Positions 15,875-24,567 of a stretch of 50,694 nt of DNA are shown piece by piece (position 1 is the stretch's first letter; each line of letters begins with the position of its first letter). The notes under the pieces are model-generated. The model was not told the origin of the DNA. It did not search any database and saw only the letters and a list, made by a program, of their open reading frames with translations. The position numbers and the translations under genes were made by a program. Origin of the DNA: Microvirga sp. 3-52 (GTDB lineage: Bacteria > Pseudomonadota > Alphaproteobacteria > Rhizobiales > Beijerinckiaceae); assembly GCF_018383585.1 (NCBI RefSeq), contig NZ_JAHAMK010000014.1:1-50694 (forward strand). Reading direction: 5' to 3'.

Positions 15875-16891
15875 CTAAAATCCTGACAGAACGATCTTGC
15901 CTCGCGCGCGGCCGCTCTCGATAAAGGCATGCGCGCGCTTGAGGCTCGCAGCGTTGATCGCACCCATGACCTCAGCCAATGTCGTCTTGATCGTGCCAGC
16001 ATCCACAAGGCGCGAGGCCTCGTTCAGGATCTCGTGCTGCCGCTCCATGTCGGCGGTCTGGAACGTGGAGCGCGTGAACATGGATTCCCAATGGATCGAG
16101 ACGCTCTTGCCCTTCAGCAGACTGATGTCGAGCGGCGTCGTCGGATCGTCGATCAGGGCAAAGCGCCCTTGCGGCGCAATGGTTTTCGCGATTTCCGCAA
16201 AATGGGTCTCGGTATGCGTGATCGAGAACACGAAAGCCGGGGCGCCGATCCCCAGCGCCTCCACCTGCGCGGCAAGAGGCTTGCTGTGATCGATCGCATA
16301 ATGGGCGCCGAGCTCCTTGACCCAAGCCTGCGTGTCCGGCCGCGAGGCGGTGGAGATCACCGTCAGATCTGTGAGCTGGCGCGCGAGCTGAGTCGCGATG
16401 GAGCCCACGCCGCCGGCGGCGCCCACGATCAGGATGGCGTTCGCCGCGCCCTTCACCGGACGCTTGACCTCGAGCCGGTCGAACAGGGTTTCCCAGGCGG
16501 TGAGCGTGGTGAGCGGGAGGGCTGCCGCCTCCTCGAACTTGAGGGATTTCGGCTTTGTGCCCACCAGCCGCTCGTCGACCACGTGGAACTCTGCATTGGT
16601 GCCTTGCCGCGTGATGGCGCCGGCATAGAACACCTCGTCGCCTGCCTTGAACAGGGAGACGTCCTTGCCGACGCCTCTGACGATCCCGGCCGCATCGAAG
16701 CCCAAGACCTTCACGCCGCCCGGCTCCGGTTGAGCCCGCATGCGGACCTTCGTATCGACAGGGTTGAGGGAGACCGCCTTGATCTCGACGAGGAGGTCGC
16801 GCGGGCCCGGCTCGGGACGGGGCAGGTCGACATCGATGAGGGAAGCGTCCTGATCAATCGGAAGGGATTGCTGGTATCCGACGGCGCGCAT
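15875..16891 (-). CDS. Zinc-independent quinone-oxidoreductase-like MDR dehydrogenase
   Basis: This 338-residue member of the medium-chain dehydrogenase/reductase superfamily has a GroES-like N-terminal half (LNPVDTKVR, GFDAAGIVRGVG, GDEVFYAG) and the nucleotide-binding fingerprint VGAAGGVGS at 156-164. Structural and catalytic zinc cysteines are absent, as expected for the zinc-binding-annotated but zinc-free ZADH/quinone reductase group (family label cd08252). NADPH-dependent reduction of a quinone or enone is likely. The ATG at 16891 has AGGAGA 6 nt upstream; an upstream in-frame start at 16954 would run into the promoter region. It is divergent from an HxlR regulator. Confidence 0.88.
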   Translation of the reverse strand: MRAVGYQQSLPIDQDASLIDVDLPRPEPGPRDLLVEIKAVSLNPVDTKVRMRAQPEPGGVKVLGFDAAGIVRGVGKDVSLFKAGDEVFYAGAITRQGTNAEFHVVDERLVGTKPKSLKFEEAAALPLTTLTAWETLFDRLEVKRPVKGAANAILIVGAAGGVGSIATQLARQLTDLTVISTASRPDTQAWVKELGAHYAIDHSKPLAAQVEALGIGAPAFVFSITHTETHFAEIAKTIAPQGRFALIDDPTTPLDISLLKGKSVSIHWESMFTRSTFQTADMERQHEILNEASRLVDAGTIKTTLAEVMGAINAASLKRAHAFIESGRARGKIVLSGF

Positions 16892-16930
16892 GGGAGGTCT
16901 CCTGTTGACGGGGAGATAGTTGAGCATAGT

Positions 16931-16947
16931 CTTACGAACCGCAAGAA
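16931..16947. promoter_or_regulatory. Imperfect dyad, candidate HxlR operator
   Basis: TCTTACG and CGCAAGA are inverted repeats matching at 6 of 7 positions around AAC. The dyad lies in the 95-bp gap between the MDR gene and the HxlR gene, 39 bp before either start, where an autoregulator acting on both genes would bind. The assignment rests on position and symmetry only. Confidence 0.4.
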
Positions 16948-16986
16948 CGCACAAAAACAGCCCATAGTGTCGAAAAGGATACCGTG

Positions 16987-17328
16987 ATGCCGCAGAAAGT
17001 GCAGAGGGTTCAAGGCTGCGCCGTCGAAAGGACGATGAGCCTGATCGACGGCAAGTGGAAGATCATCGTGCTCTACAAGCTCCTCCGCGGAACCTTGCGT
17101 TTTAACGAGTTGCGCCGGCTCATCCCGTCCATCACCCAGCGCATGCTCACCCACCAGTTGCGCGAACTGGAGGCTGACGGTCTCATCGTCCGGACCGTCT
17201 ACGCCCAGGTTCCGCCCCGGGTCGAGTATACGCTCTCGGCCCGAGGCCGCTCTCTGGAGCCAGTGCTCATGGCGATGAAGGAATGGGGCGACGTAAATCT
17301 GTCGTCCCAGGAGGCCAAGGCAGCGTAA
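16987..17328 (+). CDS. HxlR family winged-helix transcriptional regulator
   Basis: This 113-residue DNA-binding protein has the HxlR pattern: a Cys near the N-terminus (CAVERTMSLIDGKWKIIVLYKLL), FNELRRLIPSITQRMLTHQLRELEADGLIVRTVY for the recognition helix and wing, and PRVEYTLSARGRSLEPVLMAMKEWG for the dimer helix. HxlR proteins often sense electrophiles or oxidants through that Cys and control a divergent reductase. Here the divergent gene is an MDR oxidoreductase, which fits. AAGGA lies 7 nt before the ATG at 16987; a GTG directly before it would add one residue. Confidence 0.92.
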   Translation: MPQKVQRVQGCAVERTMSLIDGKWKIIVLYKLLRGTLRFNELRRLIPSITQRMLTHQLRELEADGLIVRTVYAQVPPRVEYTLSARGRSLEPVLMAMKEWGDVNLSSQEAKAA

Positions 17329-17424
17329 AGTGTCTGTGCAATGCAGCAACTTTACCTAACTTTGTTCAGAACCTTATGCTTTTGTTGCGCAACCTGCCAC
17401 ACTGTGGCAACGCTCCCGCGGCCA

Positions 17425-17522
17425 GCGCATCGTGCGGAAAAGTGGATCCAATTTTCCGCACGATGCGCCAGTTCAAAGATGAGCATTCTTCGGCGAAGTG
17501 AATCCGGTTCACCGAAAAATGC
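17425..17522. repeat. Double-hairpin intergenic repeat (GCATCG/AAAAGTGGATCC type)
   Basis: The first hairpin is a perfect 17-bp inverted repeat: GCGCATCGTGCGGAAAA (17425-17441) and its complement at 17452-17468, around GTGGATCCAA. A second, less perfect hairpin runs from GCATT (17483) to AATGC (17522) with TTCGG/CCGAA and TGAA/TTCA inside. The same two-part plan and shared words (AAAAGTGGA, GGATCC) recur at 38735-38838. It sits in the leader region of the glutamate dehydrogenase gene. Confidence 0.75.
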
Positions 17523-17592
17523 GATAAGGCAGAGGGAAGAGCTGATTTCACAGGAGTGGAAACAGCTCCAAACATATTAAGAGGATGCGCGC

Positions 17593-20500
17593 ATGAAGCT
17601 GGATACACCGACCAGCGGAAGCGAATTGACGGCGGAAGCCGTCGCCGTGCTGGAAAAAGGCCATAAGGCCATCCCGCCAACCTTCGTGCGCGATCTGTAC
17701 GGGCGTGTCCCGCCCGAGGATCTGGCGCCCTACTCGCCGCAGACGCTGGCGGATCTCGCTGCGGAAGCCTTCGATCATCTCAAGGCCTCCCGCACCGCCG
17801 AGGGCGCGGATATCCGCCTGTTCGATTTCGAGATCGAGCGTGACGGCCGGCGCCAGGACGTGATGGTGCTCGAGATCGTCAACGACAACATGCCCTTCCT
17901 GCTCGATTCGACCCTCGCCGAGGTCGTGGACCAGGGTTATGAGCCGATGCTCGTCGCCCACCCGATCCTGGCCGTGGAGCGGGATGCGGGCGGCGCTCTC
18001 GTGCGCCTGGTCGGCGAGGCCACCGCCGCCCTGCGGCTCGGCGTCAAGCGCGAAAGCTTCATCCATATCCATCTGCCCCGACTTGACGATCCCGAGACCC
18101 GGACCCGCCTGATCGAAGCCATGCGCCTCGTCCACAGGGACGTCTCCGTTGCGGTCCATGACTGGCCGGGCATGCGCTCCCGGATCGCCGAGATCGTCCA
18201 CAATTACCGCCTCAATCCGCCGCCGCTGCCGGAAGACGAGGTGAAGGAGGCCGTCGCCTTCCTCGACTGGATGTCGCGGGACAACTTCACGTTCCTGGGC
18301 CTTCGCGAATACCGTCTGCCCTCAGGCGACACTGCTGCCGATCCCGTCGAGGGCTCGGGCCTCGGTCTGCTCCGCGATCCATCCGTGCGCGTGCTCCGTC
18401 GCGGCCGTGAACTGGTCGGGATGACGCCGGAAATCCGCGCCTTCCTAGCGCGTCCGCAGGCGCTCATCATCACCAAGGCGAACGTGAAATCCCGCGTCCA
18501 CCGCCGCGCCCATCTCGACTATGTCGGCGTCAAGCTGTTCGACGACAGCGGACATCTGCGCGGCGAGTTGCGCATCGTGGGCCTGTTCACGGCAAGCGCC
18601 TACACCAACACCACCGCCGAAGTGCCCTATCTGCGCCACAAGGTGGCGAAGGTCGTCGCCCGTGCGGGCTTCGATCCGGCGAGTTATGCCGGCCGCGCGC
18701 TCCTCAACGTGCTCGAAAGTTATCCGCGCGACGAGCTGTTCCAGATCGACGAGGACACGCTCTATCACTTCGCCATCGAGATCATGAACCTGTCGGAGCG
18801 TCCCCGGGTGAGGGCGCTCGCCCGCACCGACGAGTTCGACCGCTTCGTCTCGGTGCTCGTCTTCGTGCCCAAGGACCGTTACGACACCCAGGCACGCCAG
18901 CGCATCGGCCAGTTCCTGGCCGGCATTTATGAGGGGCGCGTCTCCGCATCCTATCCGGATTACCCGGAAGGGCCGCTCGCGCGCACCCATTACATCATCG
19001 GTCGCGACGAGGGCGAGACCCCGGATGTGCCGCGCGAGACCCTGGAGAAGGGCATCGCCGCCATCGTCCGCACCTGGAGCGATGCCCTGCGCGACGCGCT
19101 CGACGGCAGCGTCGGCGGCGCCCGGGCGCGGGCGCTGGCATCCCGCTATGCCGAAGCCTTCAGCGCGGCCTATCGCGAGGCCTTCGGGGCGGAGCAGGCC
19201 ATCGCCGACATCGCTCTCCTGGAGCAGCTCTCGGAGGCCCGTCCCCGCGCCGTCGATCTCTATCGCCGTGAAGGCGATGACGAGACCCGCGTGAACCTGA
19301 AGGTGTTCTCGCTCAACGTGGCGCTGCCGCTGTCGGAGCGCGTGCCGCTCCTGGAAAATCTCGGTTTCCGCGTCGTCAATGAGCGTACCTATCGGGTCGC
19401 CTTCAGCGCGACGGACCGGGTGTGGCTCCACGACATGACCCTGGAGCGCGCTTCAGGTGGCGCGATCAAGATCGACGAGATCCAGGCGCTGATCGAAGCG
19501 GCCCTGCTCGCGCTTTTCCGCGGCCTCGCCGAATCGGACGGCTTCAACCGCCTCGTGCTCGAGGCGGGTCTCGGCTGGCGCGATGTCGCCATGGTGCGGG
19601 CGCTCGGCCGCTACTTGCGCCAGATCCAGGTCACTTACGCGCAGGACTACATCGCCGAGACGCTCGCTCGTCACGGCGCGATCGCCGCCGATCTCGTCAG
19701 GCTCTTCTATGCGCGCTTCGACCCGCGCAAGGACGACGGGCGTGCCGCTGCGGAGGCCGCGATCCGTGAGCAGATCGAGGAGCAGCTCAAAGAGGTCACG
19801 AGCCTCGATGACGACCGGATTCTGCGCCGCTTCGTCAATCTGATCGAAGCCGCCATCCGCGCCAACTTCTTCCAGCTCGAGGACAACGGCCTGCCGCGCC
19901 AGACCATTGCGTTCAAGTTCGAATGCGCGAAGGTGGAAGGCTTGGCCCTGCCGAAGCCTCTCTACGAGATCTTCGTCTATTCGCCCCGCGTCGAAGGCGT
20001 GCATCTGCGTTTCGGCAAGGTGGCGCGCGGCGGCCTGCGCTGGTCCGATCGTCCGCAGGATTTCCGCACGGAAGTGCTGGGCCTCGTGAAGGCGCAGCAG
20101 GTCAAGAATGCGGTCATCGTGCCGGTGGGCGCCAAGGGCGGCTTCGTGCCCAAGCACCTCCCGCCCGCGAGCGACCGGCAGGCCTGGCTGGCGGAGGGCA
20201 CCGAGAGCTACCGCATCTTCGTGCGCACGCTCCTGCAGCTCACCGACAACATCGTCGGCGACAGCGTAGTCCCGCCGGCCGACACCGTGCGCCACGACGG
20301 CGACGATCCTTATCTCGTGGTCGCGGCCGACAAGGGCACGGCCACCTTCTCCGACATCGCCAACGCGCTCTCCATCGAGAAGGGCCATTGGCTCGGCGAT
20401 GCCTTCGCGTCCGGCGGCAGCCAGGGCTACGACCACAAGAAAATGGGCATCACCGCCCGCGGCGCCTGGGAGGCGGTAAAGCGCCATTTCCGCGAGATGG

Positions 20501-22416
20501 ACGTCGACATCCAGACCACGCCGGTGACGGTGGCGGGCGTCGGCGACATGTCGGGCGACGTGTTCGGCAACGGCATGCTCCTGTCGCGGGCCTTGAAGCT
20601 CGTGGCGGCCTTCGACCACCGCGACATCTTCATCGATCCGAAACCGGATCCTGAAAGCTCCTTCAAGGAGCGCGAGCGGCTGTTCAATCTGCCCCGTTCC
20701 AGCTGGCAGGACTACGACAAGGGGCTGATCTCGGCCGGCGGCGGCGTGTTCCCGCGCAATGCGAAATCGATTCCGCTCTCGGACGAGATGCGCGCGCTTC
20801 TCGACATCGACAAGCCCCAGGCCACCCCGGCCGAGGTGATGAACGCGATTCTGAAAGCCCGCGTCGACCTGCTCTGGTTCGGCGGCATCGGCACCTATAT
20901 CCGCGCATCCACCGAGACCGACGAGCAGGTGGGCGATCGCGCCAACGACGCGATCCGCATCAGTGGTCCGGAGGTGCGCGCCAAGGTGGTCGGGGAGGGC
21001 GCCAATCTCGGCGTGACCCAGCGCGGGCGCATCGAGGCGGCGCAGAGCGGCGTCCGCCTCAACACGGACGCCATCGACAACTCCGCAGGCGTCAACACCT
21101 CCGACGTGGAGGTGAACATCAAGATCGCGCTGACCACGCCCGAGCGCGACGGACGCCTCACCGAGGCACAGCGCAACGAGCTCCTGGCCGACATGACCGA
21201 GGATGTCGCAGCTCTCGTCCTGCGCAACAACTACCTGCAGAGCCTGGCCATCTCGCTCTCCGAGCAGCTTGGCGTCGCGGATCTCGGCTTCGCGCGCCGG
21301 CTCATGCACATGCTGGAAGCGCAGGGACGCCTCAACCGGTCTGTCGAGTATCTGCCGGACGACAGCACGCTGGCCGAGCGCGGGCGCCGTGGCGAGGCCC
21401 TGACGCGGCCTGAAATCGCGGTGCTTCTGGCCTATGCCAAGCTCTCCCTGCACGACGAGCTGCTGGAAAGCCCCGTGCCGGACGATCCGTATCTCGGCAA
21501 GGAGCTGGAGCGCTATTTCCCGACCGAGATGCGCGAGCGCTTTCCGGATGCGATCGCGACCCATCGCCTGCGCCGCGAGATCATCGCGACGCAGCTCGCC
21601 AACGCGATCATCAACCGGGGCGGACCGACCATGGTGGCCCGCCTCGTCGACCAGACCGGCGCCGATGCGCCCACCATCGCGGCGGCCTATGCGGCCACCC
21701 GCGATTCCTTCGGCCTCACCGAGATGAATGTCGCCATCGATGCCCTCGACGGCGTGGTTCCGGGCAGGATGCAGCTGCATCTCTACGGTGAGCTGCAAGA
21801 TCTCCTGATGAACCGGATCGTCTGGTTCATCCGCAACGTGGATTTCGTCAATCACTCCCTCGACGAGATCATCGGGACCTACCGGGCCGGAGTCGCCGAG
21901 GTCGAGCGCAGCCTCACCGAGACATTGTCGCCCGAGGCGCAAGGAGCGTGGCACGAACGCACCAAGGCGCTGATGGATGAGGGCACTCCGGAGGATCTGG
22001 CGCGCCGCATCGCGTCGCTGCCCGATCTCGTGGCGGCTCCCGACATCGCGCAGACGGCGCAGAAGACCGGCAAGCCGGTCAGCGACATCGCCCGCACCCA
22101 TTTCGCGCTCGAGGCCTCGTTCCGGCTCGGCGCGCTCATCAATGCGGCACAGCAGATCAATGTCAGCGACTATTTCGACCGTCTGGCGCTCGATCGGGCC
22201 ATCGACAGCATCGCCTATGCCCACCGCGGCCTGACGGCGGAAGTATCGTCTCAGGACGTCTCCGGCATCGAGGCCGTGCGGGCCTGGAGCGAGAAGCGCG
22301 GCGCCGACGTCAACCGCATCAGAAGTGCGGTCGACGGCATCGTCTCGTCGGGCCTGACATTGTCGAAGATCACCGTCGCGGCAAGCCTGCTCGGCGATCT
22401 CGCGCGGATGACCTGA
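17593..22416 (+). CDS. gdhB: NAD-specific glutamate dehydrogenase, large (about 180 kDa) class
   Basis: This 1607-residue protein is full length for the large bacterial NAD-GDH family, which deaminates glutamate to 2-oxoglutarate and feeds carbon into the TCA cycle. The N-terminal ~700 residues hold the ACT-like regulatory segments (FTFLGLREYRL, MPFLLDSTLAEV). The catalytic core has the substrate-binding block GGLRWSDR, then DFRTEVLGLVKAQQVKNAV and PVGAKGGFV, and the coenzyme part has GVGDMSGDVFGNGML and KVVGEGANLG. AGAGGA lies 7 nt before the ATG. It is monocistronic with a double-hairpin repeat in the leader. The symbol follows common usage for this class. Confidence 0.96.
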   Translation: MKLDTPTSGSELTAEAVAVLEKGHKAIPPTFVRDLYGRVPPEDLAPYSPQTLADLAAEAFDHLKASRTAEGADIRLFDFEIERDGRRQDVMVLEIVNDNMPFLLDSTLAEVVDQGYEPMLVAHPILAVERDAGGALVRLVGEATAALRLGVKRESFIHIHLPRLDDPETRTRLIEAMRLVHRDVSVAVHDWPGMRSRIAEIVHNYRLNPPPLPEDEVKEAVAFLDWMSRDNFTFLGLREYRLPSGDTAADPVEGSGLGLLRDPSVRVLRRGRELVGMTPEIRAFLARPQALIITKANVKSRVHRRAHLDYVGVKLFDDSGHLRGELRIVGLFTASAYTNTTAEVPYLRHKVAKVVARAGFDPASYAGRALLNVLESYPRDELFQIDEDTLYHFAIEIMNLSERPRVRALARTDEFDRFVSVLVFVPKDRYDTQARQRIGQFLAGIYEGRVSASYPDYPEGPLARTHYIIGRDEGETPDVPRETLEKGIAAIVRTWSDALRDALDGSVGGARARALASRYAEAFSAAYREAFGAEQAIADIALLEQLSEARPRAVDLYRREGDDETRVNLKVFSLNVALPLSERVPLLENLGFRVVNERTYRVAFSATDRVWLHDMTLERASGGAIKIDEIQALIEAALLALFRGLAESDGFNRLVLEAGLGWRDVAMVRALGRYLRQIQVTYAQDYIAETLARHGAIAADLVRLFYARFDPRKDDGRAAAEAAIREQIEEQLKEVTSLDDDRILRRFVNLIEAAIRANFFQLEDNGLPRQTIAFKFECAKVEGLALPKPLYEIFVYSPRVEGVHLRFGKVARGGLRWSDRPQDFRTEVLGLVKAQQVKNAVIVPVGAKGGFVPKHLPPASDRQAWLAEGTESYRIFVRTLLQLTDNIVGDSVVPPADTVRHDGDDPYLVVAADKGTATFSDIANALSIEKGHWLGDAFASGGSQGYDHKKMGITARGAWEAVKRHFREMDVDIQTTPVTVAGVGDMSGDVFGNGMLLSRALKLVAAFDHRDIFIDPKPDPESSFKERERLFNLPRSSWQDYDKGLISAGGGVFPRNAKSIPLSDEMRALLDIDKPQATPAEVMNAILKARVDLLWFGGIGTYIRASTETDEQVGDRANDAIRISGPEVRAKVVGEGANLGVTQRGRIEAAQSGVRLNTDAIDNSAGVNTSDVEVNIKIALTTPERDGRLTEAQRNELLADMTEDVAALVLRNNYLQSLAISLSEQLGVADLGFARRLMHMLEAQGRLNRSVEYLPDDSTLAERGRRGEALTRPEIAVLLAYAKLSLHDELLESPVPDDPYLGKELERYFPTEMRERFPDAIATHRLRREIIATQLANAIINRGGPTMVARLVDQTGADAPTIAAAYAATRDSFGLTEMNVAIDALDGVVPGRMQLHLYGELQDLLMNRIVWFIRNVDFVNHSLDEIIGTYRAGVAEVERSLTETLSPEAQGAWHERTKALMDEGTPEDLARRIASLPDLVAAPDIAQTAQKTGKPVSDIARTHFALEASFRLGALINAAQQINVSDYFDRLALDRAIDSIAYAHRGLTAEVSSQDVSGIEAVRAWSEKRGADVNRIRSAVDGIVSSGLTLSKITVAASLLGDLARMT

Positions 22417-22426
22417 GGCCAAAACT

Positions 22427-22447
22427 CTCCTCCCTTGCAGGGAGGAG
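22427..22447 (+). terminator. Weak stem-loop after glutamate dehydrogenase
   Basis: CTCCTCCC (22427-22434) pairs with GGGAGGAG (22440-22447) over TTGCA, 10 bp past the stop. Only TT follows, so termination would be weak without other factors. Confidence 0.4.
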
Positions 22448-22494
22448 TTGGAAGTGGGGGAAGTGGCGGGGTGCAAAGCTGAGTAAGACCTTTC

Positions 22495-22584
22495 CGTCAT
22501 AGCCGGGCCTGTCCTGGCTATCCCGATCCTGTGAAGCGCCGCACTTTTCCAAGTGGGATCACCGGCACAAGGCCGGTGATGACG
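22495..22584. repeat. Cloverleaf-like palindromic repeat, copy 4 (reverse)
   Basis: The closing stem is CGTCAT/ATGACG. Arm C (AGCCGGG/CCTGGCT) is degenerate and arm A (CACCGGC/GCCGGTG) is perfect. The linker has TGTGAAGCGCCGCAC. It lies between the glutamate dehydrogenase stop and the MFS start. Confidence 0.8.
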
Positions 22585-22598
22585 AGAGACGGTGAGCG

Positions 22599-24017
22599 TT
22601 GACGATAATTCAGCAACAGCCTGGAAGCCAAAGCCCAGTGAGAGACATCAATCCCCTTGCGCCCTCACACAAGGCCTCGCGTCCCGCGATCCTCGGCTGG
22701 CTCCTGTTCGATTGGGCCTGCCAGCCCTTCTTCACCCTGGTCACTACCTTCGTCTTCGCGCCCTATTTCGCCTCCGCGCTCGCGCCCGATCCGGTCACGG
22801 GTCAGAGCCTGTGGGGTTATGCGACGGCAGCGGCAGGGCTCGTGCTCGCCATCCTGTCGCCGGTGCTCGGCTCCATCGCCGATGCGACGGGGCCGAAGAA
22901 ACCCTGGATCGCGTCCTGCGGCCTCGTGCTGTTCATCGCATCCTTCGCGCTGTGGTACGCCGCGCCGGAACAGCCCCATGCCATCATGGTTGCCCTCATG
23001 GGCTTTGCGCTCAGTACGGTGGCGGTGGAAGTGGCGGCGGTGTTCAACAACGCCATGATCCCGCATCTCGTGCCGCCGGAACGCTACGGCCGCCTCTCGG
23101 GCACGGGCTGGGCGATGGGCTATCTGGGCGGTCTCGTGTCGCTCGTGATCGTGCTCGGCTTTCTCGCCGCCGACCCGGTAACGATGAAGACGGTCTTCGG
23201 CCTGCACCCGCTGTTCGGCCTCGATCCGGCGACGCGCGAGGGCGACCGCATCACGGGACCGTTCTCGGCCCTGTGGTTCCTCGTCTTCGTGCTGCCGCTC
23301 TTCCTCTTCACGCCGGACGTTCCGCGCTCGGGGATGAGCCTGAAGGAGGCGGCCCGAAAGGGGTTCGAGCAGGTGAGGGGCACCATCGCCGACGCGCGGC
23401 GACACGAGAGCGTCGGGCGCTTTCTCGTCGCCAACATGGTCTATCAGGATGCCCTGGTGGCGTTGTTCGCCTTCGGCGGCATCTACGGGGCAGGCGTGTT
23501 CGGCTGGCAGGCCATCGAGCTCGGCATCTTCGGCATCCTGCTCACCGTCACCGGCACGCTCGGCGCGCTGGCTGGCGGACGGCTCGACGACCGCATCGGC
23601 GCAAAGCCGGTGATCCTCGGATCGATCGCCATTCTCGCGCTCGTCTGCGTCGGCGTTCTCTCGCTCGGGCGCGATCATATTCTCTTCGTGGTGCCGACCG
23701 CGCCGCCTGCGGCCGACGACGGCCTCTACGCCTCCGCGCCTGAAAAGCTGTTCGTGCTGCTCGGCCTCGTCATCGGCGCCGTGGCGGGACCGCTGCAGGC
23801 CTCTTCGCGCAGCCTGCTCGCGCGGCTGGTTCCGGCCCACGAGGCCGGGCGCTATTTCGGCCTGCTGGCACTCTCGGGCAAGGTCACGTCCTTCCTCGCG
23901 CCGCTCGCCGTGGCCGTCGCAACGGCCGTGTTCCAGACGCAAGCCGCCGGACCGGCGGTGCTGATCCTGTTCCTGCTTGTCGGATTCTGGCTCCTGAGCG
24001 GCGTGAAGCGGGTGTGA
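22599..24017 (+). CDS. Atg22-like (UMF1 family) MFS transporter
   Basis: This transporter of up to 472 residues has 12 hydrophobic segments. The family-specific N-terminal block GWLLFDWACQPFFTLVTTFVFAPYFA and the long central loop with NNAMIPHLVPPERYGRLSGTGWAMGYLGG match the UMF1/Atg22-like group (yeast Atg22 exports vacuolar amino acids; bacterial substrates are unknown). The start is uncertain: TTG at 22599 has GGTGAG close by, and GTG at 22638 (VRDINPL) would remove 13 residues. A cloverleaf-like repeat ends 14 bp upstream, so a promoter may lie within or next to that repeat. Confidence 0.85.
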   Translation: MTIIQQQPGSQSPVRDINPLAPSHKASRPAILGWLLFDWACQPFFTLVTTFVFAPYFASALAPDPVTGQSLWGYATAAAGLVLAILSPVLGSIADATGPKKPWIASCGLVLFIASFALWYAAPEQPHAIMVALMGFALSTVAVEVAAVFNNAMIPHLVPPERYGRLSGTGWAMGYLGGLVSLVIVLGFLAADPVTMKTVFGLHPLFGLDPATREGDRITGPFSALWFLVFVLPLFLFTPDVPRSGMSLKEAARKGFEQVRGTIADARRHESVGRFLVANMVYQDALVALFAFGGIYGAGVFGWQAIELGIFGILLTVTGTLGALAGGRLDDRIGAKPVILGSIAILALVCVGVLSLGRDHILFVVPTAPPAADDGLYASAPEKLFVLLGLVIGAVAGPLQASSRSLLARLVPAHEAGRYFGLLALSGKVTSFLAPLAVAVATAVFQTQAAGPAVLILFLLVGFWLLSGVKRV

Positions 24018-24024
24018 GCGCTGC

Positions 24025-24345
24025 TCACTCCAGCGTGACGGCCGTGCCGCTGACCGACACCATCATCATGCCCTCGTTCTTGCCGAGCGCGCCGTAATCG
24101 AGGTGGACGCCGACGATCGCATGGGCGCCGAGGCGCTGGGCCTCCTCGATCATCTCCTGGAGGGCGGTGTCGCGTCCATCGCGCAGCACGCGCTCGTAGG
24201 ATCCCGCGCGTCCGCCGACCACGTCGCGGATGGAGGCGAAGAAATCGCGGAACACGTTGGCGCCGAGAATGGCCTCGCCCGAGACGATGCCGCGATAGGA
24301 AGCGATGCGGCGGCCTTCGATGCTCGGCGTGGTGGTGATGATCAT
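24025..24345 (-). CDS. YbjQ family (UPF0145) protein
   Basis: This 106-residue protein shows the complete UPF0145 pattern: [48 protein letters not shown], then [15 protein letters not shown] and [14 protein letters not shown]. The family forms homopentamers and is annotated as heavy-metal-binding domain proteins, but function is not established. It converges on the MFS gene with 7 bp between the stops. Confidence 0.9.
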   Translation of the reverse strand: MIITTTPSIEGRRIASYRGIVSGEAILGANVFRDFFASIRDVVGGRAGSYERVLRDGRDTALQEMIEEAQRLGAHAIVGVHLDYGALGKNEGMMMVSVSGTAVTLE

Positions 24346-24445
24346 GCATGTCTCCTTCTGCTCCGCTTCAGATGGGAAGGGAGAGGAGAAATGTCATCAT
24401 CATGATGGGGGAGCGGGCGTCTCGATGAGACCTCCACGCCGTGTC

Positions 24446-24537
24446 ACGTCATGGCCGGGCCTGTCCCGGCCATCCCGATGCGGTGAGGCGCGGCGCTTCA
24501 CTCAATCGGGATCACCGGCACAAGGCCGGTGATGACG
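24446..24537. repeat. Cloverleaf-like palindromic repeat, copy 5 (reverse)
   Basis: The order is ACGTCAT, arm C (GGCCGGG/CCCGGCC), ATCCCGAT, a GAGGCGCGGCGCTTCAC linker, ATCGGGAT, arm A (CACCGGC/GCCGGTG), ATGACG. It ends 31 bp from the purH stop, between purH and ybjQ. Confidence 0.88.
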
Positions 24538-24567
24538 GTGGATGAGCCGCGACGGACAGCATCATTC

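Noticed and set aside
19453..22500. Very long open frame (about 1000 codons) on the minus strand
   Set aside because: It is antisense to glutamate dehydrogenase, whose motifs are complete. The product is compositionally odd and lacks domains; such frames are common in high-GC DNA.
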